Below, in pieces: positions 33,761 through 42,871 of a stretch of DNA of 64,000 bases. This DNA is from Halomonas citrativorans. Its GTDB lineage: Bacteria > Pseudomonadota > Gammaproteobacteria > Pseudomonadales > Halomonadaceae. The notes beneath the pieces were generated by a model. The model was given only the letters and a program-made list of their open reading frames with translations. It did not search any database and had not been told where the DNA came from. Every line of letters begins with the position of its first letter. Positions within the stretch are counted from its first letter, which is position 1. The translations under genes and the position numbers were made by a program. Location of the stretch: assembly GCF_900163645.1 (NCBI RefSeq), contig NZ_FUKM01000059.1, positions 19,922-83,921 of the forward strand. The letters are read 5' to 3'.

Positions 33761-34387
33761 ATGCGCCATTTATCTTTTCCTGCTCTGCTCGCGGCCGGGC
33801 TTGCCGTCACCGCCTTGACGGCAAGCACCCAGGTGCTTGCCTACGGCGCAGGTGATTTCTTTACCCGCGTAGGGGTCGCTAAAGTAGCGCCTAAAAGTAA
33901 CAACGGCTCGCTTGCCGATGGAACAATTGCGGTAGATGTAAAAGACAAGACAGACGTCGCTTTTACACTAGGCTATCGTTTTCATGACAAGCTAGGCATT
34001 GAGCTGTTAGCCGCACGTCCGTTTGAGCATGAGATTGCACTTAATGGGGATAACCTCGCATCAACCAAGCACCTACCTCCCACACTAACACTTCAATACT
34101 ATCCTTTAGGCGGCACACAATCGCGTGTTCAGCCCTACGTGGGTGCGGGTATTAACTATACGCATTTCTCCAAAGAGCACTTGGACATTGGCGAGCTAAA
34201 CCTGAAGCACTCATGGGGTGCAGCAGGTCAAGTGGGCGTTGATCTATTGATAGACGAGCACTGGGCACTTAATGCGGCAGCCTGGTATCTGGACATTAGT
34301 ACCGATGCCACCATTAATGGCGAAGCGGCAGGATCTGTGGATATCGACCCGGTGGTCGTTATGGGCGGGCTTAGCTATCGCTTTTAA
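33761..34387 (+). CDS. ompW: OmpW-family outer membrane protein
   Basis: A 208-residue protein with a signal peptide cleaved near VLA-YG (residue 27). It is an eight-strand beta-barrel of the OmpW type: 'GDFFTRVGVAKVAPKSNNGSL' opens the mature protein, YYPLGG and VQPYVGAGINYTHF are typical, and the last residue is Phe (GGLSYRF), as needed for barrel assembly. It probably forms a channel for small hydrophobic compounds. AAGGAG precedes the ATG. Confidence 0.9.
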   Translation: MRHLSFPALLAAGLAVTALTASTQVLAYGAGDFFTRVGVAKVAPKSNNGSLADGTIAVDVKDKTDVAFTLGYRFHDKLGIELLAARPFEHEIALNGDNLASTKHLPPTLTLQYYPLGGTQSRVQPYVGAGINYTHFSKEHLDIGELNLKHSWGAAGQVGVDLLIDEHWALNAAAWYLDISTDATINGEAAGSVDIDPVVVMGGLSYRF

Positions 34388-34414
34388 ATAGACGCACGAA
34401 TGCTGTTGTATTCT

Positions 34415-34441
34415 GGCAAGCCCGCCTTACGCAGGCTTGCC
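34415..34441. terminator. hairpin between convergent ompW and yqcC
   Basis: An 8-bp stem GGCAAGCC / GGCTTGCC with an 11-nt loop lies in the 66-bp convergent gap. There is no T-run on either side, so it is a weak bidirectional terminator candidate. Confidence 0.4.
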
Positions 34442-34453
34442 GAGCGATAACGG

Positions 34454-34822
34454 CTAATTATCGGTAACGAGCTGGTCAACTTTCTCAAAAGCACGCACGA
34501 CCAGCCATTGGTCGCTGGGGCGTACTTTTTCCTGGATAAGATAGGCGGCCATTGCCGGGGCTACCTCGCATTTCGCAGGCATTGGCGCTTTCGCTTCAGC
34601 GAGCGCATTCAGCCGTGCCACGAATACAAAACGCACCCATTGGGGCAGCGACATCGTATCAATACAGAAGGGTTCATGGCTTGCGAACGCCGTTGCATCC
34701 GGCGTGGGGACTCGCCATAAATTGGCGGCCTTCATGGCGGCTTCAAGCTCAAGAAGCGCGGTTTGAAGCTGTTGATGGACGCTCATATACACCTTGGTCA
34801 AATCAGTTTGGTTAATGTCCAT
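34454..34822 (-). CDS. yqcC: YqcC family protein
   Basis: A 122-residue all-helical cytoplasmic protein. 'ASHEPFCIDTMSLPQWVRFVF' and 'AKAPMPAKCEVAPAMAAYL' are recognisable YqcC (DUF446) blocks. In E. coli it neighbours truC, the tRNA pseudouridine-65 synthase; no truC is present here. An upstream GTG could add six residues. Function unknown. Confidence 0.82.
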   Translation of the reverse strand: MDINQTDLTKVYMSVHQQLQTALLELEAAMKAANLWRVPTPDATAFASHEPFCIDTMSLPQWVRFVFVARLNALAEAKAPMPAKCEVAPAMAAYLIQEKVRPSDQWLVVRAFEKVDQLVTDN

Positions 34823-34831
34823 TATCCCAAC

Positions 34832-34914
34832 TCTGTCCACGAGTTACCACTTTATCCCCCGCCAACTTAGGTTATTCACCGATTCACAGAAAACCTGCAA
34901 GAGACTGTGGATAA
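34832..34914. other. cluster of DnaA-box-like 9-mers
   Basis: In 83 bp lie TTATCCCAA (34832), TTATCCCCC (34852), TTATTCACC (34872) and an exact inverted DnaA box, TGTGGATAA (34906-34914). Only the last is a perfect TTATCCACA; the others have one or two mismatches. No origin genes are near. It could be a DnaA-titrating or DnaA-responsive site upstream of 35073 or yqcC, or chance. Confidence 0.3.
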
Positions 34915-35072
34915 ACTATGGAAAGGTCTCGCTAACGCTACTCTCAAGAGGCTTACAGGAAGTTGCTCATTTTTTGATCATTCGTATAAAAAAGCACCGA
35001 TTTATCGACCGTTACGGCTGACACTGTGCAGCGGTCAAGGTAGAGTGCAGGCTTGCAAAGCGGAAGGACATC

Positions 35073-36107
35073 ATGCAACCGATTCAGACCATTGATGATT
35101 TTTTTACACGTAGTGGCGCCGAGGTGTCGCTCTATTATATGGGCCGACGCGTTAGTGCCTGCTCGCGTGACACGTTTAGTCGCTTTGAGCGTGGCCAATG
35201 TGCCTGGCCCGAGCCTTGGCAAGGTCAGGCACGCTTCGCGGCCGTATTTCGGCTAGGCGACATGCCCGAACCGGCTATATGGTTTTTAGCGCTTCCTCTT
35301 GACGAGCAGGGGCTGCTCTCCCCCGCTCAGCGCGATGGATTTTTAAATCGCCTGATGGAAACCCTGGGGAAAAATGTTGCATACGTAGGCCAAAATGCTA
35401 AAGACGTGGATCATTTAATGAAGGATAATCCGCTCGCCTTTACGCCTAACGTAACCTTCCAGGCAGTGCTCAACGCCCTTGCAACGCAAGAGCGTGGACT
35501 GCCCGCCAGCCAACATTTCGAGCCTGTTGAAGCCTACCTGACCGGCCAGCAAACCATTGACTGGCAAGCACTGGGGCTTCAAGGAATAGCCGATTTCACG
35601 GCACGTATGGATGATTCCCTGGCCAACACTCTGGCCTCCCGGCTCGCCACCCTACCCACTAGCGTTGTGCACTCACTCTGCTACTGTTTAGAGCATCGGC
35701 CTCTCGCTGCGTCGATAGTGTTGGCGCTGCATGAGATGGGTGAAAAAGCGGCGAGTGAAGGCGATGTTGAAACGCTCTGCGCCTGTATTCGTGCGGTCGG
35801 TAGCACGTGCCAGCCAAGCGTAGGCGACTGGTATACAAGCTTGCTGGAAGACGCTCATGCGTGTGGACCAGATGTACTGGCTGCGATGGCTGGCCGCGGT
35901 TGGCTCTTGCTGGAAGACGCGCATCGTTTACCGCTTTTCCTGAGCCGCCTGGCGGAGGATGAACGGACCAACTTTTCCGCGGTCGTGCGAGACCTTGCTT
36001 TAATACCGCGTTTACGGCTACCAATAATGGTAGCGTTACGAGATGCCCCTAAAGGCTCGGCTATACAGCGTCGTATGGCGGCCATGACATCAGCGGCTAG
36101 CCGTTAA
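35073..36107 (+). CDS. DUF3549 family protein
   Basis: A 344-residue soluble protein. The start ('TIDDFFTRSGAEVSLYYMGR' and the 'FERGQCAWPEPWQGQARFA' block) matches the DUF3549 family of Pseudomonas and Halomonas. The C-terminal half is helical and repeat-like. AAGGA lies 6 nt before the ATG. It precedes rimB by 37 bp on the same strand. Function unknown. Confidence 0.82.
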   Translation: MQPIQTIDDFFTRSGAEVSLYYMGRRVSACSRDTFSRFERGQCAWPEPWQGQARFAAVFRLGDMPEPAIWFLALPLDEQGLLSPAQRDGFLNRLMETLGKNVAYVGQNAKDVDHLMKDNPLAFTPNVTFQAVLNALATQERGLPASQHFEPVEAYLTGQQTIDWQALGLQGIADFTARMDDSLANTLASRLATLPTSVVHSLCYCLEHRPLAASIVLALHEMGEKAASEGDVETLCACIRAVGSTCQPSVGDWYTSLLEDAHACGPDVLAAMAGRGWLLLEDAHRLPLFLSRLAEDERTNFSAVVRDLALIPRLRLPIMVALRDAPKGSAIQRRMAAMTSAASR

Positions 36108-36144
36108 ATGGGTAGCGCTATTAACGAATTTCAAGGAGTCAGCC

Positions 36145-36585
36145 GTGAAGGAACTACCCTACCAGGCTAAAGCGGTTATTGGCCGCCGCGAGATGGTGAC
36201 GTTGCCTGAGCTGGGGCTTCACCTATGCTGTAAGGCAGATACCGGGGCACGTACATCAGCACTGCATGCCGAGGAAATTGAAACACATGAAGATGAGCAT
36301 GGGCAGCTATGGGTTAGCTTTATCACCCATAGCGGTGGGCCAGAAACGCCCGCCCATCGCCTTAAAATGCATCTGCATGATAGACGCCGGGTGACTAGCT
36401 CAAATGGGCATAGCGAATGGCGATATGTTGTTCGTACGATGATGGAAATGGGCCAACTGAACTTTCCTGTTGAATTGACACTGACAGATCGCAGCAATAT
36501 GCGTCACGCCATGCTATTAGGGCGCCGCGCCATGCGCCGCCTGTTAGTGGCCCCGGGCGCTGCATTTTTACATGGCGAGCCTTAA
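36145..36585 (+). CDS. rimB: ATP-dependent zinc protease family protein RimB
   Basis: A 146-residue retropepsin-like protein. The aspartic-protease-like DTGA motif is at residues 32-35 (CKADTGARTSALHA), with a conserved LLGRRAM near the end. GTG start with AAGGAG upstream. In Pseudomonas, RimB acts with RimK and RimA to control glutamate-tail modification of ribosomal protein S6; rimK follows here by 40 bp, supporting the same role. The name 'zinc protease' is historical and the catalytic mode is not settled. Confidence 0.85.
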   Translation: MKELPYQAKAVIGRREMVTLPELGLHLCCKADTGARTSALHAEEIETHEDEHGQLWVSFITHSGGPETPAHRLKMHLHDRRRVTSSNGHSEWRYVVRTMMEMGQLNFPVELTLTDRSNMRHAMLLGRRAMRRLLVAPGAAFLHGEP

Positions 36586-36625
36586 ATTAATGACGATTAG
36601 CCCTTTATTTGGCCCGGAGTCCTGA

Positions 36626-37534
36626 ATGCACATCGCTCTACTGTCACGTAATCGCAACTTGTACTCTACGCGTCGCCTCATCGAGGCTGCTGAGCAGCGT
36701 GGGCACTCGGCCCGCGTTGTTGATACGTTGCGCTGCTACATGAGTATTGCATCTCACCACCCTTCTATTCACTACAAGGGCCAGGAAATTGAGCCGTTCG
36801 ATGCTGTCATTCCGCGCATTGGCGCCTCAGTAACGTTCTATGGCTGTGCGGTACTGCGTCAGTTTGAAATGATGGGTACCTACGTTATTAATGACTCCGT
36901 TGCGATTACTCGTTCCCGTGACAAGCTGCGTTCGCTCCAGCTGCTTTCGCGCAAGGGACTTGGGCTGCCGATTACCGGCTTTGCCCATTCTCCGGATGAT
37001 ATTCCGGACCTGATTACCATGGTTAAAGGCGCCCCACTGGTCATCAAACTGCTGGAAGGCACCCAAGGCATCGGCGTTGTGTTGGCTGAAACCAACCAGG
37101 CCGCTGAATCGGTGATTCAAGCGTTCATGGGCATGAAGGCCAATATCATGGTTCAGGAGTACATCAAGGAAGCTCGCGGCGCGGATATTCGCTGCTTTGT
37201 TATTGGTGATAAAGTCGTCGCTTCCATGAAGCGCCAGGCAGCAGAAGGCGAGTTCCGTTCTAATTTGCACCGGGGCGGCACGGCCAGTGTTATTCGCATT
37301 ACGCCGGAAGAGCGCTCAACGGCCATTCGGGCAGCCAAAGCCATGGGCCTACGCGTTGCGGGGGTCGATCTTTTACGCTCTAACCACGGGCCGGTCATTA
37401 TGGAAGTCAATTCCTCGCCAGGCCTTCAGGGCATCGAGAACTCAACCGGCAAAGATATTGCAGGCTTGATCATTGAACATATTGAAAAAAATGCCTCTCC
37501 AAATCGTAAAGCGCCTCCCAAGCCTAAAGGCTAA
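36626..37534 (+). CDS. rimK: ribosomal protein S6 L-glutamate ligase
   Basis: A 302-residue ATP-grasp enzyme that adds glutamates to the C-terminus of S6. ATP-grasp elements are seen in order: [39 protein letters not shown], and the metal-binding [21 protein letters not shown] (split here by the Asn-Ser-Ser). Length agrees with E. coli RimK (300). GGAG precedes the ATG. It is cotranscribed with rimB. Confidence 0.93.
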   Translation: MHIALLSRNRNLYSTRRLIEAAEQRGHSARVVDTLRCYMSIASHHPSIHYKGQEIEPFDAVIPRIGASVTFYGCAVLRQFEMMGTYVINDSVAITRSRDKLRSLQLLSRKGLGLPITGFAHSPDDIPDLITMVKGAPLVIKLLEGTQGIGVVLAETNQAAESVIQAFMGMKANIMVQEYIKEARGADIRCFVIGDKVVASMKRQAAEGEFRSNLHRGGTASVIRITPEERSTAIRAAKAMGLRVAGVDLLRSNHGPVIMEVNSSPGLQGIENSTGKDIAGLIIEHIEKNASPNRKAPPKPKG

Positions 37535-37622
37535 GGAAAAAAACCAAAAATAATCCGTATGAGGGGTGGCAAATATTCGCCGCCCCCCCCACAATCTGCG
37601 TCACCGAAGGAGGTAGACGCTC

Positions 37623-38069
37623 ATGTTTCTCGACAATCGCCAAGTGGCGATGGACAGTGTGTTAGAAGCGCTGGCCGACAGCATTGATTATTTCCAGGAC
37701 AATATCGAACGCCTGCGTCCCTCGCTGCGCGAGGCGCTGAAGCCGCACTATACCGCGCGCTTAAAGCAGATGCGCTCTCTCCAGGAGCTTGCACGGGCAC
37801 ATTTAAAGATGCTGCCGCGAGATGCTGACGTTGAACGCGATGATTTTTTATGGCTGTGGAGCCGTCTAAAAAGCTTTGTGGGCAACGATAGCCAGGTACT
37901 AATCAATGAGCTGTTAGAGCAAGAGCGTGTTTTGATGCAGGCACTATCTACCCTGTTTACCCATCCACTACCCGACCCCATTGAGCCGGTGGTGGATGAG
38001 TGCATGCAGGAGTGCCGTAAACTCATTCGCGAGCTTTACACGCTGCAAAAACGTAAAGCAAAGCGCTAA
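37623..38069 (+). CDS. hypothetical helical-bundle protein
   Basis: A 148-residue, strongly helical, charged protein (VLEALADSIDYFQDNIERLRP; ELLEQERVLMQALSTLF; QECRKLIRELYTLQKRK). The pattern of four helices recalls ferritin-like or DUF2383-type bundles, but I see no clear metal ligands. A very strong ribosome-binding site (AAGGAGG) precedes the ATG, and a tract of eight Cs (37583-37590) lies in the leader. It is convergent with sanA, only 3 bp apart. Confidence 0.65.
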   Translation: MFLDNRQVAMDSVLEALADSIDYFQDNIERLRPSLREALKPHYTARLKQMRSLQELARAHLKMLPRDADVERDDFLWLWSRLKSFVGNDSQVLINELLEQERVLMQALSTLFTHPLPDPIEPVVDECMQECRKLIRELYTLQKRKAKR

Positions 38070-38072
38070 GCT

Positions 38073-38795
38073 TTATAAGACTTGCTCTGGTTCCAGCCTA
38101 TCAAGCGTCGGCGCAGTGAATGGCACGACGTTTTGAAGCTCAATGGGTTCGGGTGGGCCTAAAAAGTAAGGCTGCCGATTCCATATATAGATATCGCCCA
38201 GCGTCGCTACTCGCGCCAACCATTCGCGTGCCCTCAAACGCCACTCATCGGCTGCAGGACTCTCTTCTGCAACGCATCCGGTCACATCCAACCCAAGTGC
38301 ACGACCAATAAATATCGCGCGCGGTAAATGCCAGCTTTGGGTCACCAAAAGCGCCTGCTCCAGCTGAAAAACATCGCGGGCTCGCGCCAGCGTGTCGTAG
38401 GTGCTAAACCCCGCAAAATCCATGGTGAGCTGCTCAGCAGGCACGCCGCGTCGATGCAGATCACGCCACATGGCACGCGGCTCGTTATATGCTTGGGTAC
38501 GATTATCCCCCGACAGCAACAAATGAGACACGCGCTGCTCGTTGGCAAGCAGGGCCGACGTACGCATGCGGGCATGAAAATGCGGGTTACGCAGGCCGCT
38601 GCGAGTCCAGTGGGAGGTACCAAATACAATTCCCACATCCGCAGGGCGACACTCAAGCACCTGGTTTTCAATGTAGCGTTCCGTGCTACCTACTACCCAT
38701 AAATTACCACCTACAAATACCAATGCCGCCAGCAGCAATAAAGCTCCTAGCGACATTAGCAGGCGTTTGATCCACCTTAGCAACACACTGTACAC
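38073..38795 (-). CDS. sanA: SanA/YdcF-like DUF218 protein
   Basis: A 240-residue inner-membrane protein with one N-terminal helix (residues ~9-34) and a DUF218 domain (ADVGIVFGTSHWTRSGLRNP; LLLSGDNRTQAYNEPRAM; LVTQSWHLPRAIFIGRALG). SanA in E. coli affects envelope permeability and vancomycin resistance at high temperature. GTG start with AGGA 7 nt upstream. It starts 18 bp after sufT on the same strand and may be read from the suf operon. Confidence 0.82.
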   Translation of the reverse strand: MYSVLLRWIKRLLMSLGALLLLAALVFVGGNLWVVGSTERYIENQVLECRPADVGIVFGTSHWTRSGLRNPHFHARMRTSALLANEQRVSHLLLSGDNRTQAYNEPRAMWRDLHRRGVPAEQLTMDFAGFSTYDTLARARDVFQLEQALLVTQSWHLPRAIFIGRALGLDVTGCVAEESPAADEWRLRAREWLARVATLGDIYIWNRQPYFLGPPEPIELQNVVPFTAPTLDRLEPEQVL

Positions 38796-38813
38796 CCGGC
38801 GATCCTGATGCGC

Positions 38814-39401
38814 TTAGAACATACCAAGCTCAAGTTTCGCCTCGTCGCTCATCATGTCACGGCTCCAGGAAGGGCTGAATACAATCTCGGTATGGACCTT
38901 GCTAATCTGGGGTGCTCCGAGAATTTTATTACGTGCATCCGCCGCAATGACATCCCCCATCCCACAGCCGGGAGCGGTCAGCGTCATACGGATCGTCACG
39001 ACCTGCTCGCCCGTAATCAGTCGCTCAATACGGCACCCATACACTAGCCCGAGATCCACGATATTCACCGGAATTTCTGGATCAAAGCAGGTGCGTAGCT
39101 GGTCCCACACAAACTGCTCTATTTCTTCTTCGCTGGCATTTTCGTGCAGGGTCGGTCGCGGTAACGCCTCAAGCCCCAAGGCATCTAAATTGCGCCCTTC
39201 TATGAGATAGAGACGCCCTTCAAAGCCAACACTGACCGAGCTGCCCTTGGCTTGCATCACGCTAACAACGCTATCTTCCGCCAGGATATCCGTTTTCCCA
39301 AAGGGAATCGCAATAGCTTCCACGTCACGCTGAAGTGGCAGTTTCTGGCCCCGCTCAAGGCTCGCGATTTGCTCGATGTCCATAGCTTTCTCGTTACTCA
39401 T
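38814..39401 (-). CDS. sufT: Fe-S cluster assembly protein SufT
   Basis: A 195-residue protein. The C-terminal ~100 residues are a MIP18/DUF59 domain (FDPEIPVNIVDLGLVYG; TLTAPGCGMGDVIAADA, with the conserved Cys). The N-terminal ~90-residue extension is typical of SufT. It helps maturation of Fe-S proteins under high demand. It follows sufS by 8 bp. Last Fe-S gene of the operon. Confidence 0.9.
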   Translation of the reverse strand: MSNEKAMDIEQIASLERGQKLPLQRDVEAIAIPFGKTDILAEDSVVSVMQAKGSSVSVGFEGRLYLIEGRNLDALGLEALPRPTLHENASEEEIEQFVWDQLRTCFDPEIPVNIVDLGLVYGCRIERLITGEQVVTIRMTLTAPGCGMGDVIAADARNKILGAPQISKVHTEIVFSPSWSRDMMSDEAKLELGMF

Positions 39402-39409
39402 AGATTGCC

Positions 39410-40675
39410 TTAACGCACCATACCAATAACGCGATTGAGAGCGGCAATAAATACATCCACTTCTTCGAGGGTATTATACGCCGCAAACGATGCTCGGCAC
39501 GTAGCATCCACGCCAAAGTGTTGAAGTAGCGGCTGCGCGCAGTGATTGCCGGTACGAATGGCGACGCCTAACTGATCGATCAACAGGCCAATATCCTGAG
39601 AGTGTGCACCGTCAACGACAAACGATAGCACCCCGGCCTTGTGCGGCGCGGTTCCCAAAATCTGCAGCCCGTCAATGCGTTTTACGCCTTGGGTGGCATG
39701 CTCAAGCAATACTCCCTCCCACTCACCAATTGCCGCGACGCCAATACCTTCGACCCACTCAAGTGCGCGGTCCAAGGCGATGACTTCAGCAATGGCGGGT
39801 GTGCCCGCCTCAAACTTATGCGGAATATCCGCAAAGGTAGTGCCAACGTCAAAGGAGACCGTCTTGATCATCTCACCACCGCCTTGCCAGGGCGGCATGG
39901 CTTCAAGCAACGCCTGCTTACCGTACAGTACGCCGACGCCTGTTGGCCCGTAAACCTTGTGGCCAGAGAAGGCGTAAAAGTCGGCATCAATCGCTTGCAC
40001 ATCCACTTTCTGATGAGGTACCGCCTGCGCGCCATCAATCAGAATGACCGCACCGTGCTGGTGGGCAAGCGCCGCCATCTCTTTAACCGGATTAATGGTT
40101 CCCAGTGCGTTAGACACATGGTTAACGGCGACCAGTTTAGTGCGCTCGCTTAATAGCGCACGGTAAGCCGCCATATCCAGTGCACCCGTTTCATCAACCG
40201 GAATCACCTTAATGGTAAAACCACGCTCAGCAGCCAATAGCTGCCACGGTACAATATTGGAGTGATGCTCAAGCAGTGAGATTAATACCTCATCACCTGC
40301 TGCGAGGTGGGTGCGACCCCAGGATTGAGCCACCAGATTAATGGCTTCCGTCGTGCCACGCGTGAAGATAATCTGACGCGCCTCTTCAGCATTGAGAAAC
40401 GCTTTAACGCGCTGGCGTGTGCCTTCATACGCCACCGTCGCCTCATCGGCCAGCGTATGCAGGCCGCGGTGAATATTCGCGTTATAGCGAGAGTAGTAAT
40501 CGCTAAACACGTCTATCACCTGCTGAGGCGTCTGGCTGGTGGCAGCGTTATCCAAATAGACCAGCGGCTTACCATGCACTTCCCGACGAAGGATCGGGAA
40601 ATCATTGCGTAGTGCCATGACGTCAAAAGGTGCCTGGCCGTTCGCTGTCGCTTTCTCAAGTACCGTAGACGACAT
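39410..40675 (-). CDS. sufS: SufS-type cysteine desulfurase
   Basis: A 421-residue PLP enzyme releasing sulfur from cysteine for Fe-S assembly. Catalytic Lys240 is in FSGHKVYGPTG, and the persulfide-carrying Cys379 in RTGNHCAQPLL. E. coli SufS has RTGHHCAMP at that site, so one His is Asn here. GGAG lies 6 nt before the ATG. No SufE or SufU partner gene is in the window; one must be encoded elsewhere or be dispensable. Confidence 0.93.
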   Translation of the reverse strand: MSSTVLEKATANGQAPFDVMALRNDFPILRREVHGKPLVYLDNAATSQTPQQVIDVFSDYYSRYNANIHRGLHTLADEATVAYEGTRQRVKAFLNAEEARQIIFTRGTTEAINLVAQSWGRTHLAAGDEVLISLLEHHSNIVPWQLLAAERGFTIKVIPVDETGALDMAAYRALLSERTKLVAVNHVSNALGTINPVKEMAALAHQHGAVILIDGAQAVPHQKVDVQAIDADFYAFSGHKVYGPTGVGVLYGKQALLEAMPPWQGGGEMIKTVSFDVGTTFADIPHKFEAGTPAIAEVIALDRALEWVEGIGVAAIGEWEGVLLEHATQGVKRIDGLQILGTAPHKAGVLSFVVDGAHSQDIGLLIDQLGVAIRTGNHCAQPLLQHFGVDATCRASFAAYNTLEEVDVFIAALNRVIGMVR

Positions 40676-40702
40676 TCATCACTCCTTATTAGGCCGTAAA
40701 GC

Positions 40703-42046
40703 TTAGTCGTTGAGCGCGACGGCCGTTTCTACCAGGCCAGCCAGGTTAAAGCGTTCCGGCAATTTACCGGCAACCGCAAGCTCTACACGCTCAGCGATTT
40801 CATCCAGCGCCACTTTATCCAGCACTTCACCGGCAAAGGCCAAGGTCAACAGCCCCCGCGCCGTTGCCTCATCGATACCGCGCGTACGCAGCGCGTAAAT
40901 AGCCTCTTCATCCAGCTGACCGGTCGTCGTGCCGTGAGAGCACTTCACATCGTCGGCATAAATTTCAAGTTCAGGCTTGGCATCAATCTGGGCGCGATCA
41001 GACAGCAGCAAGTTCTGATTGCTCTGAAAACCTTCAATCTTCTGGCTATCGCGCTTAACGTACACCTTGCCGTTAAACACGCCATGCGCACGGTCATCCA
41101 GAATGCCTTTGTAGTTCTCGTTGGAGAACGTCAAGGGCGCGTTATGATTGACCTTGGTGTGGTTGTCCACATGTTGGCGACCCTGACCGAAGAACAGGCC
41201 AAAGAAGTTGGTTTCAGCACCCTGACCATTAAGGTCACTGATCAGGTCGTTACGCACCAGCGCGCCACCCAGATTCAGGTTATACGAGGTGTAACGGCTA
41301 TCACGCCCCTGCTCAACGTGCATGCTGGCAACATGCATGTCGTTAAGCGGTGCTTCCTGAAGCTTGTAGTGGTTCAGAATAGCGCCGCGGTCCAACATAA
41401 ACTCGCCCACGACGTTGGTGAAGTTAGCCGCGTCCTGATCACCGCAGTAGTGTTCAATCAGGGTGGCTTCACTGCGACCACCTGCCTCGACCAGAATACG
41501 CGGATGGCTCATCACCGGCGCACTGTTCGCCTTGGAGAGAAACTGCAGCAAGATAGGCTTATCGACCACCGTACCTGGCGCGATGCGAACCACAGCGCCC
41601 TCTTCCATAAACGCGGCATTCAGTGCCGCGAAGGGAGAAAAATCCACGCTAGTTAAGCGACCAAGCGGGCCGCCCACGGCTTCGTGATTTTCAGCAAGCG
41701 CTTTTGACAGCGGCACGACATGAATGCTCTGGGGCAGTGCATCGACATCCGACAGCGCCGGGGCGTAAACGCCATCAACAAACGTTAACCGATAAGCCGC
41801 GACAGGTAGCGTTAACGCTGCTGCCTGAGCGGGTGAGTAGTCGGCATTATCGGCCAGCGCAAAGTTACCCTGAGCGATGGTGCGAACATCGGTATATTTC
41901 CACTCTTCATCACGGCGTGTAGGAAAGCCCAGCGCTTCAAAGCGAGCAGCGCCCGCCTGGCGACGCGCGGCAATCCAAGATGGCTCCGCTTCGCGCTGCT
42001 GGCTACGCGCTTTTAGCGTGTCCAGAAAGGTTTGCGTATCGCTCAT
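40703..42046 (-). CDS. sufD: Fe-S scaffold protein SufD
   Basis: A 447-residue subunit of the SufBC2D scaffold. The right-handed beta-helix core is recognisable, with LSDRAQIDAKPELEIYADDVKCSHGTTTGQLDEEAIYALRTRG (in pieces) carrying the conserved Cys-Ser-His. Its ATG overlaps the sufC stop by 4 bp, so the two are translationally coupled. Confidence 0.93.
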   Translation of the reverse strand: MSDTQTFLDTLKARSQQREAEPSWIAARRQAGAARFEALGFPTRRDEEWKYTDVRTIAQGNFALADNADYSPAQAAALTLPVAAYRLTFVDGVYAPALSDVDALPQSIHVVPLSKALAENHEAVGGPLGRLTSVDFSPFAALNAAFMEEGAVVRIAPGTVVDKPILLQFLSKANSAPVMSHPRILVEAGGRSEATLIEHYCGDQDAANFTNVVGEFMLDRGAILNHYKLQEAPLNDMHVASMHVEQGRDSRYTSYNLNLGGALVRNDLISDLNGQGAETNFFGLFFGQGRQHVDNHTKVNHNAPLTFSNENYKGILDDRAHGVFNGKVYVKRDSQKIEGFQSNQNLLLSDRAQIDAKPELEIYADDVKCSHGTTTGQLDEEAIYALRTRGIDEATARGLLTLAFAGEVLDKVALDEIAERVELAVAGKLPERFNLAGLVETAVALND

Positions 42047-42798
42047 GCCACAGACTCCTCAATACCTTCGTATCCATTGGCCTCTAGCTCTTTGGCAAGC
42101 TCGGCATCACCGGTTTTAACAATACGGCCGTCAACCAGGACGTGGACTTTATCAGGAACGATATAGTCAAGCAGGCGCTGATAGTGGGTTACCAACAGAA
42201 TCGCGCGCTCTTTGGCACGCAGGCTGTTAACACCGTCAGCGACCACTTTCATGGCGTCGATATCAAGGCCGGAGTCGATCTCATCCAGCATGGCGAGTTT
42301 AGGCTGAAGCACCAGCATTTGGAGAATTTCGTTGCGCTTTTTCTCGCCGCCAGAGAAGCCTTCGTTAACCGCGCGCTGCAGGAAGCTTGCGTCCATTTTC
42401 ATAGAGCCAAGCTTCTCTTTCACCAACTTCATAAACTCAGGTGCCGGCATATCTTCTTCACCGCGCGCCTTGCGCTGGGCGTTCAGCGCTGACTTCAGCA
42501 GGTAAATATTCTTTACCCCCGGGATCTCAACCGGGTACTGGAAACCCAACAGCAGGCCTGCCTGGGCGCGCTCTTCAATTTCCATCTCAAGTACGTCTTT
42601 ACCTTCAAAGGTGATGCTGCCCTGGGTGACTTCATAGCCATCTTTACCTGCAATCACCGCTGACAGGGTTGATTTACCCGCGCCGTTAGGCCCCATGATG
42701 GCGTGTACTTCACCGGCGTTGATGGTCAGGGTAAGTCCTTTAAGAATCTGCTTGTCTTCAACGGTGACGTGTAAATCAGTTACTTGCAACATAGTCAT
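42043..42798 (-). CDS. sufC: Fe-S assembly ATPase SufC
   Basis: A 251-residue ABC-type ATPase. Walker A is in MGPNGAGKSTLSAV, the signature is in FSGGEKKRNEILQM and Walker B is in LAMLDEIDSGLD. Two ATGs two codons apart are possible starts; AAGG is better spaced for the second (42792). It powers rearrangement of the SufBC2D scaffold. It lies 73 bp after sufB. Confidence 0.93.
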   Translation of the reverse strand: MTMLQVTDLHVTVEDKQILKGLTLTINAGEVHAIMGPNGAGKSTLSAVIAGKDGYEVTQGSITFEGKDVLEMEIEERAQAGLLLGFQYPVEIPGVKNIYLLKSALNAQRKARGEEDMPAPEFMKLVKEKLGSMKMDASFLQRAVNEGFSGGEKKRNEILQMLVLQPKLAMLDEIDSGLDIDAMKVVADGVNSLRAKERAILLVTHYQRLLDYIVPDKVHVLVDGRIVKTGDAELAKELEANGYEGIEESVA

Positions 42799-42871
42799 AA
42801 ACCTTCTAATTCTGGCGAGTCGCTGGCGCGACGCGTATCAAAGTAATGTGTACGGCAATCCGGCTAAACGA

